This document shows, piece after piece, positions 1 to 8,301 of a stretch of DNA of 32,891 nt. The notes below the pieces were generated by a model that was not told the origin of the DNA, made no database searches, and worked only from the letters and a program-made list of their open reading frames with translations. The stretch lies in the NCBI GenBank assembly GCA_005805375.1, contig SYMT01000677.1, forward strand, positions 1 to 32,891, written 5' to 3'. The position numbers were made by a program, and so were the translations under genes. Position 1 is the first letter of the stretch. Each line of letters begins with the position of its first letter. Source of the DNA: Actinomycetota bacterium. Lineage in GTDB: Bacteria > Armatimonadota > SYMT01.

Positions 1-794
1 CTCAGAGTCCGCGGTGGGGTGTCCCCTTCCGGAGCGACGGGCAGGACGCTGAGCAGGCGGGCAAGCAGCAATGACAGCGGGACGGTCACGGCGAGGAGCG
101 GCCAGGCGAACCGGACCGCGCCGGCGGCGCCGCGGTCTATCTGAAAACGGTTGACGATCTCGACCGGGTAGGTAGGGAGCCCCAGAGCGTTGGGGGCGCC
201 GAATTCGGCCAGGGCGATGAGAAAGACGAGGAGTGCCGCGACCGCCAGAGTGCGGGTCAGCGCAGGCAGGGCCGCCCAGAGCGCCGCGTGCCCTTCCGGC
301 AGTTCCAGGCGCGCGGCGTCTTCGAGTTCCGCGGTCACGCTGCGGGCGGCCAGCGTGGCGAACCACGCGCAGAGGGCAGCACCGGGCGCAGCCAGGGTCC
401 AGAGCACCACACCCGGGTTGCGGAACGCTTCCCAGGGCAGCGGCGACGCTCCCACTGCGCGGAGCCCGGACTGGATCGGCCCGTCGCGCGCCAGAAGCAA
501 ATTCCAGGCGAGAGCGAGAACGTAAGGAGGCAGCAGCAGCGGCCAGAACCGTGTCCGGCCCAGCAGCCCCCCGATCGGCAGCCGGCGTCTTGCGGCCCAC
601 CAGCCCCAGGGCGCTCCCACTAAGAGGGCGACTCCGGTGGCACCTCCTGCAAGCCCCACGCTGCGCTGTAGTAACAGCGCCGACGTGGAGTCCCAGGAAA
701 GTACTGGGCCCGGTCCAAGCAGCGTGCCTGCCAGCCACACCACAGGGGCCAGGACCACTACCGCCGCCGGGAGTGCGCCCAACCATTTTCGCAC
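1..794 (-). CDS. Iron(III)-type ABC transporter permease (C-terminus cut by window edge)
   Basis: Integral inner-membrane permease, probably of the FbpB/AfuB type, forming the channel for the substrate delivered by the lipoprotein encoded just upstream. About 264 residues are visible; the family is usually 500-550 residues with about 12 helices, so roughly half lies beyond the left edge. The translation shows a first hydrophobic helix near residues 3-20 (WLGALPAAVVVLAPVVWLAG), a helix with the family-like sequence PLLLPPYVLALAWNLLL, and an EAA-type cytoplasmic loop (ELEDAARLELPEGHAAL) that would dock on the ATPase. That ATPase is not in the window. The start chosen is GTG at 794, 23 bases after the upstream stop; an in-frame TTG six codons earlier is also possible and neither has a clear ribosome site. 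Family assignment is firm, substrate is inferred from the neighbour. Confidence 0.85.
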   Translation of the reverse strand, partial: MRKWLGALPAAVVVLAPVVWLAGTLLGPGPVLSWDSTSALLLQRSVGLAGGATGVALLVGAPWGWWAARRRLPIGGLLGRTRFWPLLLPPYVLALAWNLLLARDGPIQSGLRAVGASPLPWEAFRNPGVVLWTLAAPGAALCAWFATLAARSVTAELEDAARLELPEGHAALWAALPALTRTLAVAALLVFLIALAEFGAPNALGLPTYPVEIVNRFQIDRGAAGAVRFAWPLLAVTVPLSLLLARLLSVLPVAPEGDTPPRTL

Positions 795-817
795 CCATTT
801 CGGGCTTTGCAAAGTAA

Positions 818-1894
818 TTACCGAAGGAAGAGTTCGCGGAGCAGGGCATCCATTTCCCAGTGCTGTTCCGCCAGCCGCGAGTAGTCCACATCCATCACCC
901 GGACGCGGGCGAGGGGACGGACGGTCGCTGGGAGACGATCTTCCAGACCCGGATGGAGCGGGAGTTGGCGAGAAGGGAGGGCAGCCAGCATCAGTTCGGT
1001 TTCCGGGCGCAGCAGGTAATCGAGAAACTGGCGTGCCAGTTGGGGCGAGGGTCCGTCGCGAATTGCGGCGGCGGTATTCGGGATCAGGAGCGCACCCAGC
1101 GTGTCCTGATCGGGAAAGACTACCTCAAGCGCGGCTCCGCCCGCCTGGCGGACGTAGGCGTCATCCGTGTCCGTCTGGGCGACCGGCACATCGCCGCGTG
1201 CGGCCGCCTCCGCGGCCGGGCTGTTGCCGTCCACGACGCGGGGATCGTTCGCCGCGCGGGCGCGGAAGTACTCCTCCGCTCGGCGCCGGCCCAGCACCTG
1301 GAACAGGGCTGCCGCCTCTGTGGTGGTCGTCCCAAACAATGGGTTCGCGAGCGCAGTTTTCCCCTTCCATCGAGGGTGGGTCAACTCCAGCAGCGACTTT
1401 GGGAGCGGCAGCCCCTCGTCCCGCAGCCGCTGTGGATTGCACGCCAGGACCCGAAAGCGTCCGGCGAAGCCGACCCACCGATCCTGCGGGTCGCGGTAGC
1501 GCGCCGGAATCCCCTCCGCGGTGGGGCAGCGGTACGGGTCCAGCACACCTTCCGCGGCCAGGCGGACCATCTGGAGGACCTCTGAACTCCAGAACACATC
1601 GGCTCGAGGTCGGTTGCGCTCTGAGAGAAGGCGCTGCGCCAGCCCGCGCGACTTGTGCGCCTCGGAATCGAACACCGGGCGCACCGGGATACCGAGATCG
1701 CGGGTGAACGCCTCGAACACCGGGCTCGCATACGGCTCATCCAGGGATACATAGACCACGACCGCCTGCGCGCGCCGCGCCCCGGGGCCGGTGCGATCCC
1801 GGCCCTCACCCGCGGGGCCTCGCGCCCAGCATCCGCCGAGCCAGAGCAGGCCGACCAGCGCCGGCCAGGCGTGGGACCGTCGCACGAGGCACAT
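818..1894 (-). CDS. Iron(III)-type ABC transporter substrate-binding lipoprotein
   Basis: Periplasmic solute-binding protein of the FbpA/FutA/AfuA class, which captures ferric iron (or a similar small ligand) and hands it to the permease encoded 23 bases downstream. The start at 1894 gives a classic lipoprotein signal (MCLVRRSHAWPALVGLLWLG, then G-C) with lipobox LGGC and Cys22 as the lipidated residue. It is preceded by a GGAG ribosome site about seven bases away, whereas the longer frame opening at 1942 adds a non-signal-like leader. The mature part shows family landmarks: VVVYVSLDEPYASPVFEAF near the N-terminus, RADVFWSSEVLQM, GFAGRFRVLACNP, HPRWKGKTALANPLFGTT and LARQFLDYLLRPE. At about 358 residues it is full length. 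Ferric iron as substrate is inferred from family resemblance; the metal-binding tyrosines were not aligned. Confidence 0.9.
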   Translation of the reverse strand: MCLVRRSHAWPALVGLLWLGGCWARGPAGEGRDRTGPGARRAQAVVVYVSLDEPYASPVFEAFTRDLGIPVRPVFDSEAHKSRGLAQRLLSERNRPRADVFWSSEVLQMVRLAAEGVLDPYRCPTAEGIPARYRDPQDRWVGFAGRFRVLACNPQRLRDEGLPLPKSLLELTHPRWKGKTALANPLFGTTTTEAAALFQVLGRRRAEEYFRARAANDPRVVDGNSPAAEAAARGDVPVAQTDTDDAYVRQAGGAALEVVFPDQDTLGALLIPNTAAAIRDGPSPQLARQFLDYLLRPETELMLAALPSRQLPLHPGLEDRLPATVRPLARVRVMDVDYSRLAEQHWEMDALLRELFLR

Positions 1895-2029
1895 GCTACA
1901 CTCCGATGGAAGATGGAAGTCAGAGCGGAATCGCTTCCCCATTCATCTATCACCCATCGCCGTTCGTCCTCCATCACATCCGGGCCGCCGGGACGGAGGC
2001 GCTCTTCGAAAGAACGCAGGAGTCCAAAC
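1895..2029. promoter_or_regulatory. Divergent intergenic region, probable back-to-back promoters
   Basis: These 135 bases separate the iron-transport lipoprotein (leftward) from the TIM-barrel gene (rightward), so both promoters should lie here. Ribosome sites are visible at both ends: GGAG before 1894 and CAGGAG before 2030. The central part is strongly strand-asymmetric, with a run of TTCATC/CCATC-like units on the plus strand (GATG-rich on the minus strand). I could not identify convincing -35/-10 hexamers or a Fur-box-like palindrome. Confidence 0.4.
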
Positions 2030-2773
2030 ATGCGGTTCGCCTGTTCGACAGCCAGTTTCCCTGCCGATGCGTGGGTGCGGGCCTGCCAGAAAGCAGCCTG
2101 GGCAGAGTTTGGGTGTGTGGAACTGGCGGTCGGGTCGGATCCTCTCCCGGAAGAGGACGCCCTGCGGGCCCGGCTGCGCGCGGAGAATCTGGAACTTGCG
2201 TGCCTCGATGCAGGGGAGTTTCCCGGCGATGGGGAAGAAGAAGCCCTGGCAGGGCTGGCTCATATCGGTCGCGTGGCAACGCTGGGCCGGGCGCTGGATT
2301 GTGATGTCGTGGTGGTCACCGCGCCGGCCGGCGGTTCCCTCGATGCGTTTGGCGGACGCCTCCGCCTTCTGGATCGAGCGCTCGGCGGACTGAGGGCGGA
2401 GATCTGCCTGCGCCACCGGCGGGAGACGCTGCTGGCCACGCCGGCCGACTTCCGCACCCTCTGGGAAGCAGGCCTACCCGACCGCTTCCGACCGGCACTG
2501 GATCCGGCGGCAGCCCACGCAGCCGGGTGGGGGGCGGCGGAACTGCGCGAGCTACCCGTGACCCCGAAAGTAGTATACCTGAGCGACTCCCGCTCCGGTC
2601 GTGCGGCGCCGCCGGGGGATGGCGAAGTCGGTCTGCCGCGCGTGCTCGGGGAACTGCGGGACCAGGCGTTCGCGGGGACCTTCGTGCTTGCCCTCCAGGG
2701 GGCGGACCCCTGGGAAGTAGAGCCCCGGGTGCGTGAAGCTCGGGAGTGGTTTTACTACTGGTGGGGCAGCTAG
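2030..2773 (+). CDS. Sugar phosphate isomerase/epimerase-like TIM-barrel protein
   Basis: A 247-residue protein resembling the xylose-isomerase-like TIM-barrel superfamily (AP_endonuc_2 fold). The order of segments fits: MRFACSTASFP at the first strand, a WAEFGCVELAVGSD strand (the usual 'G...vEl' position), LACLDAGEF, a conserved-looking DCDVVVVTAPAG strand, EICLRHRRETLLATP, RPALDPAAAHAAGW and KVVYLSDS, ending with TFVLALQGADPWE. This is somewhat shorter than the usual 270-300 residues. The start at 2030 is chosen because it follows a CAGGAG ribosome site and gives a protein beginning exactly at the first beta strand; a longer frame opening at 1655 overlaps the opposite-strand gene. Substrate and reaction cannot be read from the sequence. 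The metal-ligand Glu/Asp/His set looks only partly conserved, so a non-catalytic role is possible. Confidence 0.72.
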   Translation: MRFACSTASFPADAWVRACQKAAWAEFGCVELAVGSDPLPEEDALRARLRAENLELACLDAGEFPGDGEEEALAGLAHIGRVATLGRALDCDVVVVTAPAGGSLDAFGGRLRLLDRALGGLRAEICLRHRRETLLATPADFRTLWEAGLPDRFRPALDPAAAHAAGWGAAELRELPVTPKVVYLSDSRSGRAAPPGDGEVGLPRVLGELRDQAFAGTFVLALQGADPWEVEPRVREAREWFYYWWGS

Positions 2774-2809
2774 CGGCCGCAGCCTGCGTACGGAAGGGAG
2801 CCACGTTCG

Positions 2810-4807
2810 ATGGCATCGGGAACGACCTCCGGTCCGGTGCGTCCGCCGGGAAGCTACCTGGAGCGTCGCCTGCCCTCCCTGGCGGGCCGTCTCGGGTTCG
2901 CGTTCGCTGTGCTCCTGACCGTTCTCGTAGCCGCCCGTGTGGTGGATCAACTCGAGCGACAGGTCACCCGGCAGCGTCTTGCGGACCGGATCTGCGAGCA
3001 CAGTGCGCGCGATGCGGCCCAGGCATTCCTCACCAGTTTGGGTGAACTGGCCCGGACATTTCGCACTCTGGGCCTCCGGGTGGTGGCAGGGCACCTGACG
3101 CCGCCGCAGGCGAGTGCGCTGCTGGAGGAGATTCGCCTCGCGCGCAGCGATCTCGGCTCGATCCAGGTCTTCGACCCCACCCGCGGCCTGCTGGCGCAGG
3201 CCTCCCCGCGAGAAGGTTCCGACCTGACGCGGGCCCCGGCCCTCCCCCGGCTCTCGGCAGAGGAGCCGTTCGCCCTCTCGCGCCTCTTCCAGGCCGGGAG
3301 TCCTGCGCGTGAGCGGACCCGCCTCTCGGTGCTTCTTCTGGACGAAAGCAACGGCTCGGGGTCGGGCGTGCGCGGCCTGGTCTCTGTTTCGGTGCTCGCC
3401 GCCGGACTGTCGGAGTTCCTTCCGTCCCGGGAGAGTCAGGCCGCCGGGGTGAATCTCGTGGTGGACGGGGCGGGGCGGTTAGGCGGCAGCACCGTGCCGG
3501 GTGACGCCGCCGCCGTACTCCGGGATTCCGGGGCGCGTGAGGCGTTGGCCCGCGGCGACGGACCATTTCGCGGCGGGGGTTGGGTGGGGTGGGCGTTGCC
3601 CGTCGGCTCGACGGAATGGAAGCTGGTCCACGCGCGCCGGGAGGACGAGACTCTCGGGTTCGGACTACTCGACGCGCGGGTAGACATCCCGGTGCTGATC
3701 CTGGTGGTGCCGATTCTGGCGGCACTGGTGATTCTACCACTGCGGCTGGGAGCCCAACCGCTCGCACGTCTTTCCGCAGGAGCCCGGCGGCTCGGCAGTG
3801 GCGATCTCTCCTTTCGCCTGCCGGCGGCCGAAGTGCGTGAGTTTTCGGTCATCACCGAGGCGTTCAACGGGATGGCCGGCCGGCTCGAGGCGGCGCAGCA
3901 GGAACTGATCGCCGCCAACACCCGGCTGGAGGTGGCCAATGCCACCCTGGAACAACGCGTAGTGGAGCGCACACAGGCCCTGGAAATTGAACAGAGACGG
4001 GCACTCGAATTGGAACGCCGCAGCGCCGAAGAACGCGCCCAACGCGCGCTGCTCCAGCAGGAGTTGACGATTGGCCGTTCGATTCAGTCCAGTCTGCTGT
4101 CTCCGCAGCGGGTCCGCCACGGGTGCTTCGAGATCCTCTCCCGGTGCGTGCCCTCCCGCGAGGTGGGAGGCGACATGTACAACGTATTCGAGATCGCCCA
4201 CCCCTCCCGGACGGGTGCCGGGGAACTGGGCATACTGGTGGGGGATGTAGCGGGGAAGGGAGTGCCCGCGGCGCTCTACATGGCGGTGACCACCACGCTG
4301 GTCGAGGGACAGGCCCAACTGCTCGATTCGCCGGTGGAAACGTTGTCGGCCGCGAATTCGGAACTGTATCGCCGTCTCCGGAAACCCGGGGCGCGACAGA
4401 CCCTGTTCGTGACGGCTCTCTACGGCATTCTGGACGGCGGCTCGCGGGAGATTCGGCTCACCAATGCCGGCCAGTCTCCCCCGATCTACTGGCCGGCGGG
4501 AGGGGCGCCGTTCTTCCTGCAAATGAAGGGGATGCCGCTGGGAGCCTTCCGCAAACCGATCTATCAGGAAGTCCGCCTGAAGCTCGGGAAGGGAGATCGG
4601 CTCCTGTTCTACTCGGACGGGTTTATAGAAGTGCCCGGACCCACCGGTGAGTGGGTCGGGTACGACGGTCTGCTGCAGCGGGTCGCGGCGCTGGCAGCAG
4701 AGGGCGGAGAGGGATTGGTGGAGGGGCTCTTCGGGCCGGAGGAGTCAGCCGCCGATTTCTTCGACTACGACGATCGCACGCTGGTGCTGATCACCTGCGT
4801 GGAGTGA
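2810..4807 (+). CDS. Membrane-bound PP2C/SpoIIE-type serine phosphatase with HAMP domain
   Basis: A 665-residue signalling phosphatase of the RsbU/SpoIIE (PPM) class, which typically dephosphorylates an anti-sigma-factor antagonist. Order of domains: first transmembrane helix around residues 24-43; an extracytoplasmic sensor region to about residue 290; second transmembrane helix about 294-312 (ILVVPILAALVILPL); HAMP about 313-365 (LARLSAGARRLGSGDLSFRL); a coiled coil about 365-415; and the phosphatase about 416-665. Phosphatase motifs are intact: VGGDMYN, VGDVAGKGVPAALYM, TNAGQSPP, GDRLLFYSDGFIE and DYDDRTLVLI, including the metal-binding aspartates. A GGAAGGGAG ribosome site precedes the ATG. 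No kinase, STAS-domain or sigma-factor partner is encoded nearby, so the target is unknown. The periplasmic part shows no recognisable ligand pocket by eye. Confidence 0.93.
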   Translation: MASGTTSGPVRPPGSYLERRLPSLAGRLGFAFAVLLTVLVAARVVDQLERQVTRQRLADRICEHSARDAAQAFLTSLGELARTFRTLGLRVVAGHLTPPQASALLEEIRLARSDLGSIQVFDPTRGLLAQASPREGSDLTRAPALPRLSAEEPFALSRLFQAGSPARERTRLSVLLLDESNGSGSGVRGLVSVSVLAAGLSEFLPSRESQAAGVNLVVDGAGRLGGSTVPGDAAAVLRDSGAREALARGDGPFRGGGWVGWALPVGSTEWKLVHARREDETLGFGLLDARVDIPVLILVVPILAALVILPLRLGAQPLARLSAGARRLGSGDLSFRLPAAEVREFSVITEAFNGMAGRLEAAQQELIAANTRLEVANATLEQRVVERTQALEIEQRRALELERRSAEERAQRALLQQELTIGRSIQSSLLSPQRVRHGCFEILSRCVPSREVGGDMYNVFEIAHPSRTGAGELGILVGDVAGKGVPAALYMAVTTTLVEGQAQLLDSPVETLSAANSELYRRLRKPGARQTLFVTALYGILDGGSREIRLTNAGQSPPIYWPAGGAPFFLQMKGMPLGAFRKPIYQEVRLKLGKGDRLLFYSDGFIEVPGPTGEWVGYDGLLQRVAALAAEGGEGLVEGLFGPEESAADFFDYDDRTLVLITCVE

Positions 4808-4850
4808 TCCGGGTGGGGGGCCGCGCGCCCGGCCCGGACGAGGGCAGCGA

Positions 4851-5567
4851 ATGCAGAATGTGCCGTTTCCCGATCGCGTGGCGGCCGGCCGGGCGCTGGC
4901 GCGCGAGTTGGAACACTTTCAAGGGCCTGATACCATCGTGCTCGGAGTGCCACGCGGCGGTGTCGTGGTTGCCGCAGAAGTGGCCCGCGCGCTCGGCTCC
5001 CCGCTCGACGTGATTGTCGCCCGAAAACTGGGCCTTCCGGGCCAGCCGGAATGTGCGATCGGCGCCGTCGCCGGAGATGCGCCGCCCCAACTGGATGAGG
5101 AAGGCCTGCGTCTGCTGGGTATCCCGCCGGAGTACGTGGAAGCCGAGACCGAGCGCCAGCGTGTCGAATTGCGCCGCCGGGAGGCACTCTACCGGGGAGA
5201 TACCCCTCCGCTGCCGGTGGCGGGGAAAACCGTGCTGGTGGTGGATGACGGTCTGGCGACCGGATTCACCGTGGCGGCGGCACTGCACGCGCTCCGGGCG
5301 GCGGGAGTGGCCCGGCTGATCGCCGCGGCTCCGGTGGCTGCACCCCACGCAGTGCGATTCCTGTCTCGCCTGGCAGATGAAGTGATCGCAGTCACTGTCC
5401 CCCTGACGTTTAGCGCCGTCGGGCACTGGTACGTCAACTTCGACGCGACGTCGGACGCAGAGGTGATCGAAACACTGCGCAGGATGAAGGAGGACCTCCC
5501 AGTCCGTTCCCGTGAGGCCGGATTTGACGCAGGCACACACAAAGTGCGACACTATCAAGACACCTGA
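4851..5567 (+). CDS. Phosphoribosyltransferase family protein
   Basis: A 238-residue cytoplasmic protein of the type I phosphoribosyltransferase fold. The PRPP-binding loop VLVVDDGLATG is at residues 128-138, with the two acidic residues followed by the G-x-A-T-G turn. The N-terminal part has TIVLGVPRGGVVVAAEVARAL and LDVIVARKLG, typical of the stand-alone PRTase family often found next to stress or hydrolase genes rather than of the canonical purine or pyrimidine enzymes. Substrate is therefore unassigned. The ATG at 4851 is preceded by GAGGG at a good distance and lies 43 bases after the phosphatase stop, so the two genes may be co-transcribed. The region after residue 200 (HWYVNFDATSDAEVIETLR) matches the conserved end of this family. 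Confidence 0.88.
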   Translation: MQNVPFPDRVAAGRALARELEHFQGPDTIVLGVPRGGVVVAAEVARALGSPLDVIVARKLGLPGQPECAIGAVAGDAPPQLDEEGLRLLGIPPEYVEAETERQRVELRRREALYRGDTPPLPVAGKTVLVVDDGLATGFTVAAALHALRAAGVARLIAAAPVAAPHAVRFLSRLADEVIAVTVPLTFSAVGHWYVNFDATSDAEVIETLRRMKEDLPVRSREAGFDAGTHKVRHYQDT

Positions 5568-5683
5568 GTGCGGCTGCACCGCCGCCGTTTCCCGATCAGG
5601 AGAGGAACCGGCATCTCCACGTCATCCCACGTGTCCGCCCTCACGCGGCGGCGCCTTTGTCCGACATTTCTCACATTCTCGGA

Positions 5684-6928
5684 ATGACGTCCTGCGCAGA
5701 GACCTGTCAGGGAGATCTCCTCCCCGCACCCGGCATCGCCCCCGCGGCGGATCCGGAACGTAGTCGCCGGTACGGGCGGGCGCGGTTCCTGCTCTGCCTG
5801 ACGGAGTTCGGCGTGCTGGTGGGGGTACTGGCACTGCTCACGTTGACCGGGGCCGCGCGCGCGCTCCTCGGATTCTGTGCCACACCCGGTGAGCCGCTCT
5901 GGCTGCAACATCTCGCCTATCTGGTGATGATCGGCGTCCTGACGCGGGCCGCCCTGTTTCCCGTCCAATTGCTCAACGAGTTCTGGCTGGAGCACCGTTT
6001 CGGCCTGAGTTTCGAGACGTTTCCGGCGTGGTTCTGGCAATGGCTCTGTCGTTCCGCCCTGTTCGGGGTGGTGGTGGCCGCGCTCCTGCTGCCGGTGGCG
6101 GATACCCTGCGCTGGTGGCCCTATCTTTTCCCGGCCTGGTGCGTGGTCTTTCTGCTCGTGCGCCCCTTCCTGCTGCACACGCTCGAACAGCGCCTGCTCA
6201 ACTGCTTCTATCCGGTGCGTTTTCTCCGGAACGAGACGTTCACCGTGCCCGGTCTCGGCAAGACCACGCTCCCGGTTTACGAAGTGCAGGTGAGCCACCG
6301 GACCCGGCGGGCGGAAGCCAGGATTCAACTCCGGGGCAAACGATCGGCCATTTACGTCACCGACACGCTGATCGAGGCTTTTTCCGACGGCGAAGAGCGG
6401 ATCGTCATCGCACACGAGTTCGGACACCTCTACGATCGGGAACACCTCGAATCGCGGACGGCAGCCGGGGTGGCGCAGGCACAGCGCAAGCTGATGCTGG
6501 GCTCGGTGCAGGTGCTGGCCGGAGCCCTCGCTTTGCTCTCGATGCAGTTTCTGGCTCCGCGTGTGGGGCTGGCGGAGATACACGATCTGGCCGGGTTCCC
6601 CCTGCTGGCGGGCCTTACCCTGGCCCTGGCAACGGCGATCTCCCCACTGCTGTATGCAGAAGCGCGGCAGGACGAGCGGGACGCGGATTGCTACGCGCTG
6701 GCCGTCACCGGAGACGTGGAGAACTACGTCTCGGTGATGCACAAACTCCGCCAGATGAACCTGGAGGACACGGACTCCAGTGCCTGGAGCCGCCTCTTTT
6801 TCGACACACACCCGAGCTATGCGGAGCGGATCCGCCTGGCACTGGAGTATCGCCGCCGCATGAAGCCGAAGACGAAGCCCCCGGCATTTCGCGGCTGGCG
6901 GCATGTCCAGCGCCACGGGCGGCGTTGA
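5684..6928 (+). CDS. M48 (STE24/HtpX-like) membrane zinc metallopeptidase
   Basis: A 414-residue membrane protease resembling CAAX prenyl protease 1/STE24. The zinc motif HEFGH is at residues 244-248 and a third ligand Glu331 lies in ARQDERDADCYA, the usual E-x-x-AD position. The N-terminal region carries the M48 N-terminal signature LLNEFWLEHRFGLSFETF and several hydrophobic helices: around residues 37-60, a second near 80-100, a third after WQWLCRSALFGVVVAALLLP, and a pair around 275-315. Expected role is membrane-protein quality control or processing of membrane-embedded substrates. The start is uncertain: ATG 5684 is used here, and an in-frame TTG at 5657 would add nine residues; neither has a strong ribosome site. 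The gene ends 8 bases from the convergent C45 gene. Confidence 0.9.
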   Translation: MTSCAETCQGDLLPAPGIAPAADPERSRRYGRARFLLCLTEFGVLVGVLALLTLTGAARALLGFCATPGEPLWLQHLAYLVMIGVLTRAALFPVQLLNEFWLEHRFGLSFETFPAWFWQWLCRSALFGVVVAALLLPVADTLRWWPYLFPAWCVVFLLVRPFLLHTLEQRLLNCFYPVRFLRNETFTVPGLGKTTLPVYEVQVSHRTRRAEARIQLRGKRSAIYVTDTLIEAFSDGEERIVIAHEFGHLYDREHLESRTAAGVAQAQRKLMLGSVQVLAGALALLSMQFLAPRVGLAEIHDLAGFPLLAGLTLALATAISPLLYAEARQDERDADCYALAVTGDVENYVSVMHKLRQMNLEDTDSSAWSRLFFDTHPSYAERIRLALEYRRRMKPKTKPPAFRGWRHVQRHGRR

Positions 6929-6936
6929 TCCGAAAC

Positions 6937-8043
6937 TCACACCGAATAGGTGCTCCAGTCCCCCCGGCAGGGGTTGCCGCGCGACACGTGGAGGCGGCCG
7001 GCGTCCGGCTCTGCAATCAAACCGCCGACGGTGACCATCCGGCCCTCGCCGTCCCCTTCGTGCCGGCAGATGCTGCAGGGGTGGTTGGCGTGGTCGGCCA
7101 GAAATGTGCGCATCCTGTCCACGCCGATCTTCCCGCGTGCTTCCTGCAGCAGGGAGGTCATGCGGTCGAGCCGTGGAAAGGAATCAGGGAGCGCCGCTCG
7201 GTCCGTTTCCGCCGTGCGAAAGCAGGGGGAGAGGAAATGGTTCGTGTGGACGAGGAAGCCCTCCCCGGCTGAGTCTTCCAACAGCGCGGGGCCGGCGGGC
7301 GTGGCTTCCACATCGAAGATCGCCGGGACGGACGCCGCGTCACCGGTGCAGCCCCCTCCGGCCGAAAGCATGTAATTGCCGCTGGAGCAGACCGGGATCT
7401 GGTGGAACAGCGCGAGGACGTCTGCCTGCGTCCGACATTCGTAGAGGCGGCGCTTCAGCGGATAGTGCGGCACCCCGCCCGGGATCCCGCGAGGGGACGC
7501 GGGCCCACCGGAGACCGAGTTCGCGAAGTGCGCCACCCCCCACTCGCTCACCCCGTGGTAGCCGAGTTGGCCGGCAAAGGTCCACATCAGCAGGCGCGGC
7601 CCCTGACTCGGGAGCACATGCAAGACCAGGAAGTAGTCTTCCATCGCGCGTTCCATGTCGGAGGTCTGCCCGATGAGGCGGCCGCCGGTCGTTGTCTGCT
7701 CGGCGGCGACGGCGAAGGTAGTGCAGCCTTCATTGCGGACCAGCGGGGCAATTTCCCCCCGGATCTGCGGCAGGAGGGCTTCGGCAAAGGAAAGCCCTGC
7801 TCCCTCGGCGAGCCCGCGGACTTCATCCAGCAAGACCGGTGCGTGCGCCTCGAACCACGGGAGAAACTGCGCCGCGCCCCCCAGGACGCGCTCACGATGC
7901 GTGTCGGCGGGGCACTCCACCGAAGGTCGCGCGGCGCGGATCACGTGCTCGACGAACGCGCGCACCTGCTCTCGCGCCTGGCGGCCATGCTGCAGGCCCA
8001 TTTCGTAGGGCGTCCCGCCGACCTGGACCACGGGAAACGGCAT
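6937..8043 (-). CDS. C45-family acyltransferase/peptidase-like protein (penicillin acyltransferase fold)
   Basis: A 368-residue Ntn-hydrolase of the C45 / acyl-CoA:6-APA acyltransferase-like family. These proteins self-cleave to expose an N-terminal Cys; here Cys107 in NEGCTTFAV is the expected cleavage point and nucleophile. The preceding part contains the family start GTPYEMGLQHGRQAREQV, with GxxxGxQHG, and a helical propeptide. After the nucleophile come LIGQTSDME and GVAHFANSVSG, and near the end LVHTNHFLSP and the conserved SICRHEG, all usual for the family. The start at 8043 is set by a strong GAGGAGA ribosome site and by the family N-terminus; a much longer open frame reaching 9345 overlaps the S9 peptidase and is not coding. 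The natural substrate is unknown; homologues act on amide bonds of diverse small molecules. Confidence 0.92.
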   Translation of the reverse strand: MPFPVVQVGGTPYEMGLQHGRQAREQVRAFVEHVIRAARPSVECPADTHRERVLGGAAQFLPWFEAHAPVLLDEVRGLAEGAGLSFAEALLPQIRGEIAPLVRNEGCTTFAVAAEQTTTGGRLIGQTSDMERAMEDYFLVLHVLPSQGPRLLMWTFAGQLGYHGVSEWGVAHFANSVSGGPASPRGIPGGVPHYPLKRRLYECRTQADVLALFHQIPVCSSGNYMLSAGGGCTGDAASVPAIFDVEATPAGPALLEDSAGEGFLVHTNHFLSPCFRTAETDRAALPDSFPRLDRMTSLLQEARGKIGVDRMRTFLADHANHPCSICRHEGDGEGRMVTVGGLIAEPDAGRLHVSRGNPCRGDWSTYSV

Positions 8044-8301
8044 CCTGTCTCTCCTCTGCGGGCGCCGGTGTGGGATCGCCCGTTGCTCCTCTCGTTCCCG
8101 GCGGGGCGAGCGAACTCCTGCGGAAATTCTTCGCACCGAAACGTCCAACGGTCGTCGGGGTCTCATGCACGAAACAAATGTCGCCAAGGAAACCGCACCC
8201 GCATGTTCGTTCGCAGCCCGTTCTGGTCCGTCACCCCGCCCCCGGATTGTGCTTCCCCTCCGCTCTCCCCACTCGACTCTCCCCATCTTCCTGCGGCCGC
8301 C
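8044..8301. promoter_or_regulatory. Divergent intergenic region between the C45 and S9 genes
   Basis: About 258 bases separating two divergent hydrolase genes, expected to hold both promoters. The right half (about 8250-8295) is a pyrimidine-rich tract on the plus strand (repeats of CTCCCC/CTCTCCCC), similar in character to the purine/pyrimidine-biased spacers at 1895-2029 and 10201-10279. That similarity supports reading it as spacer rather than as an N-terminal extension of the S9 gene. I see no clear -35/-10 pair or operator palindrome. Confidence 0.35.

Noticed and set aside
637-1707. A 356-codon plus-strand open frame over the iron-transport genes.
   Set aside because: Pro/Arg/Gly-rich with no domain; the opposite strand encodes a clear ABC permease and lipoprotein.
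5555-6940. A 461-codon minus-strand open frame opposite the M48 peptidase.
   Set aside because: The translation has no recognisable domain and is rich in Gln/Arg/His, as expected for the reverse strand of a GC-rich gene; the plus-strand frame has the complete HEFGH peptidase.
8203-8301. A 33-residue N-terminal extension of the S9 peptidase from ATG 8203.
   Set aside because: The residues are proline/serine-rich, not a signal peptide, and are encoded by a pyrimidine-rich tract like other spacers here. It remains possible because AAGGA lies 12 bases upstream.
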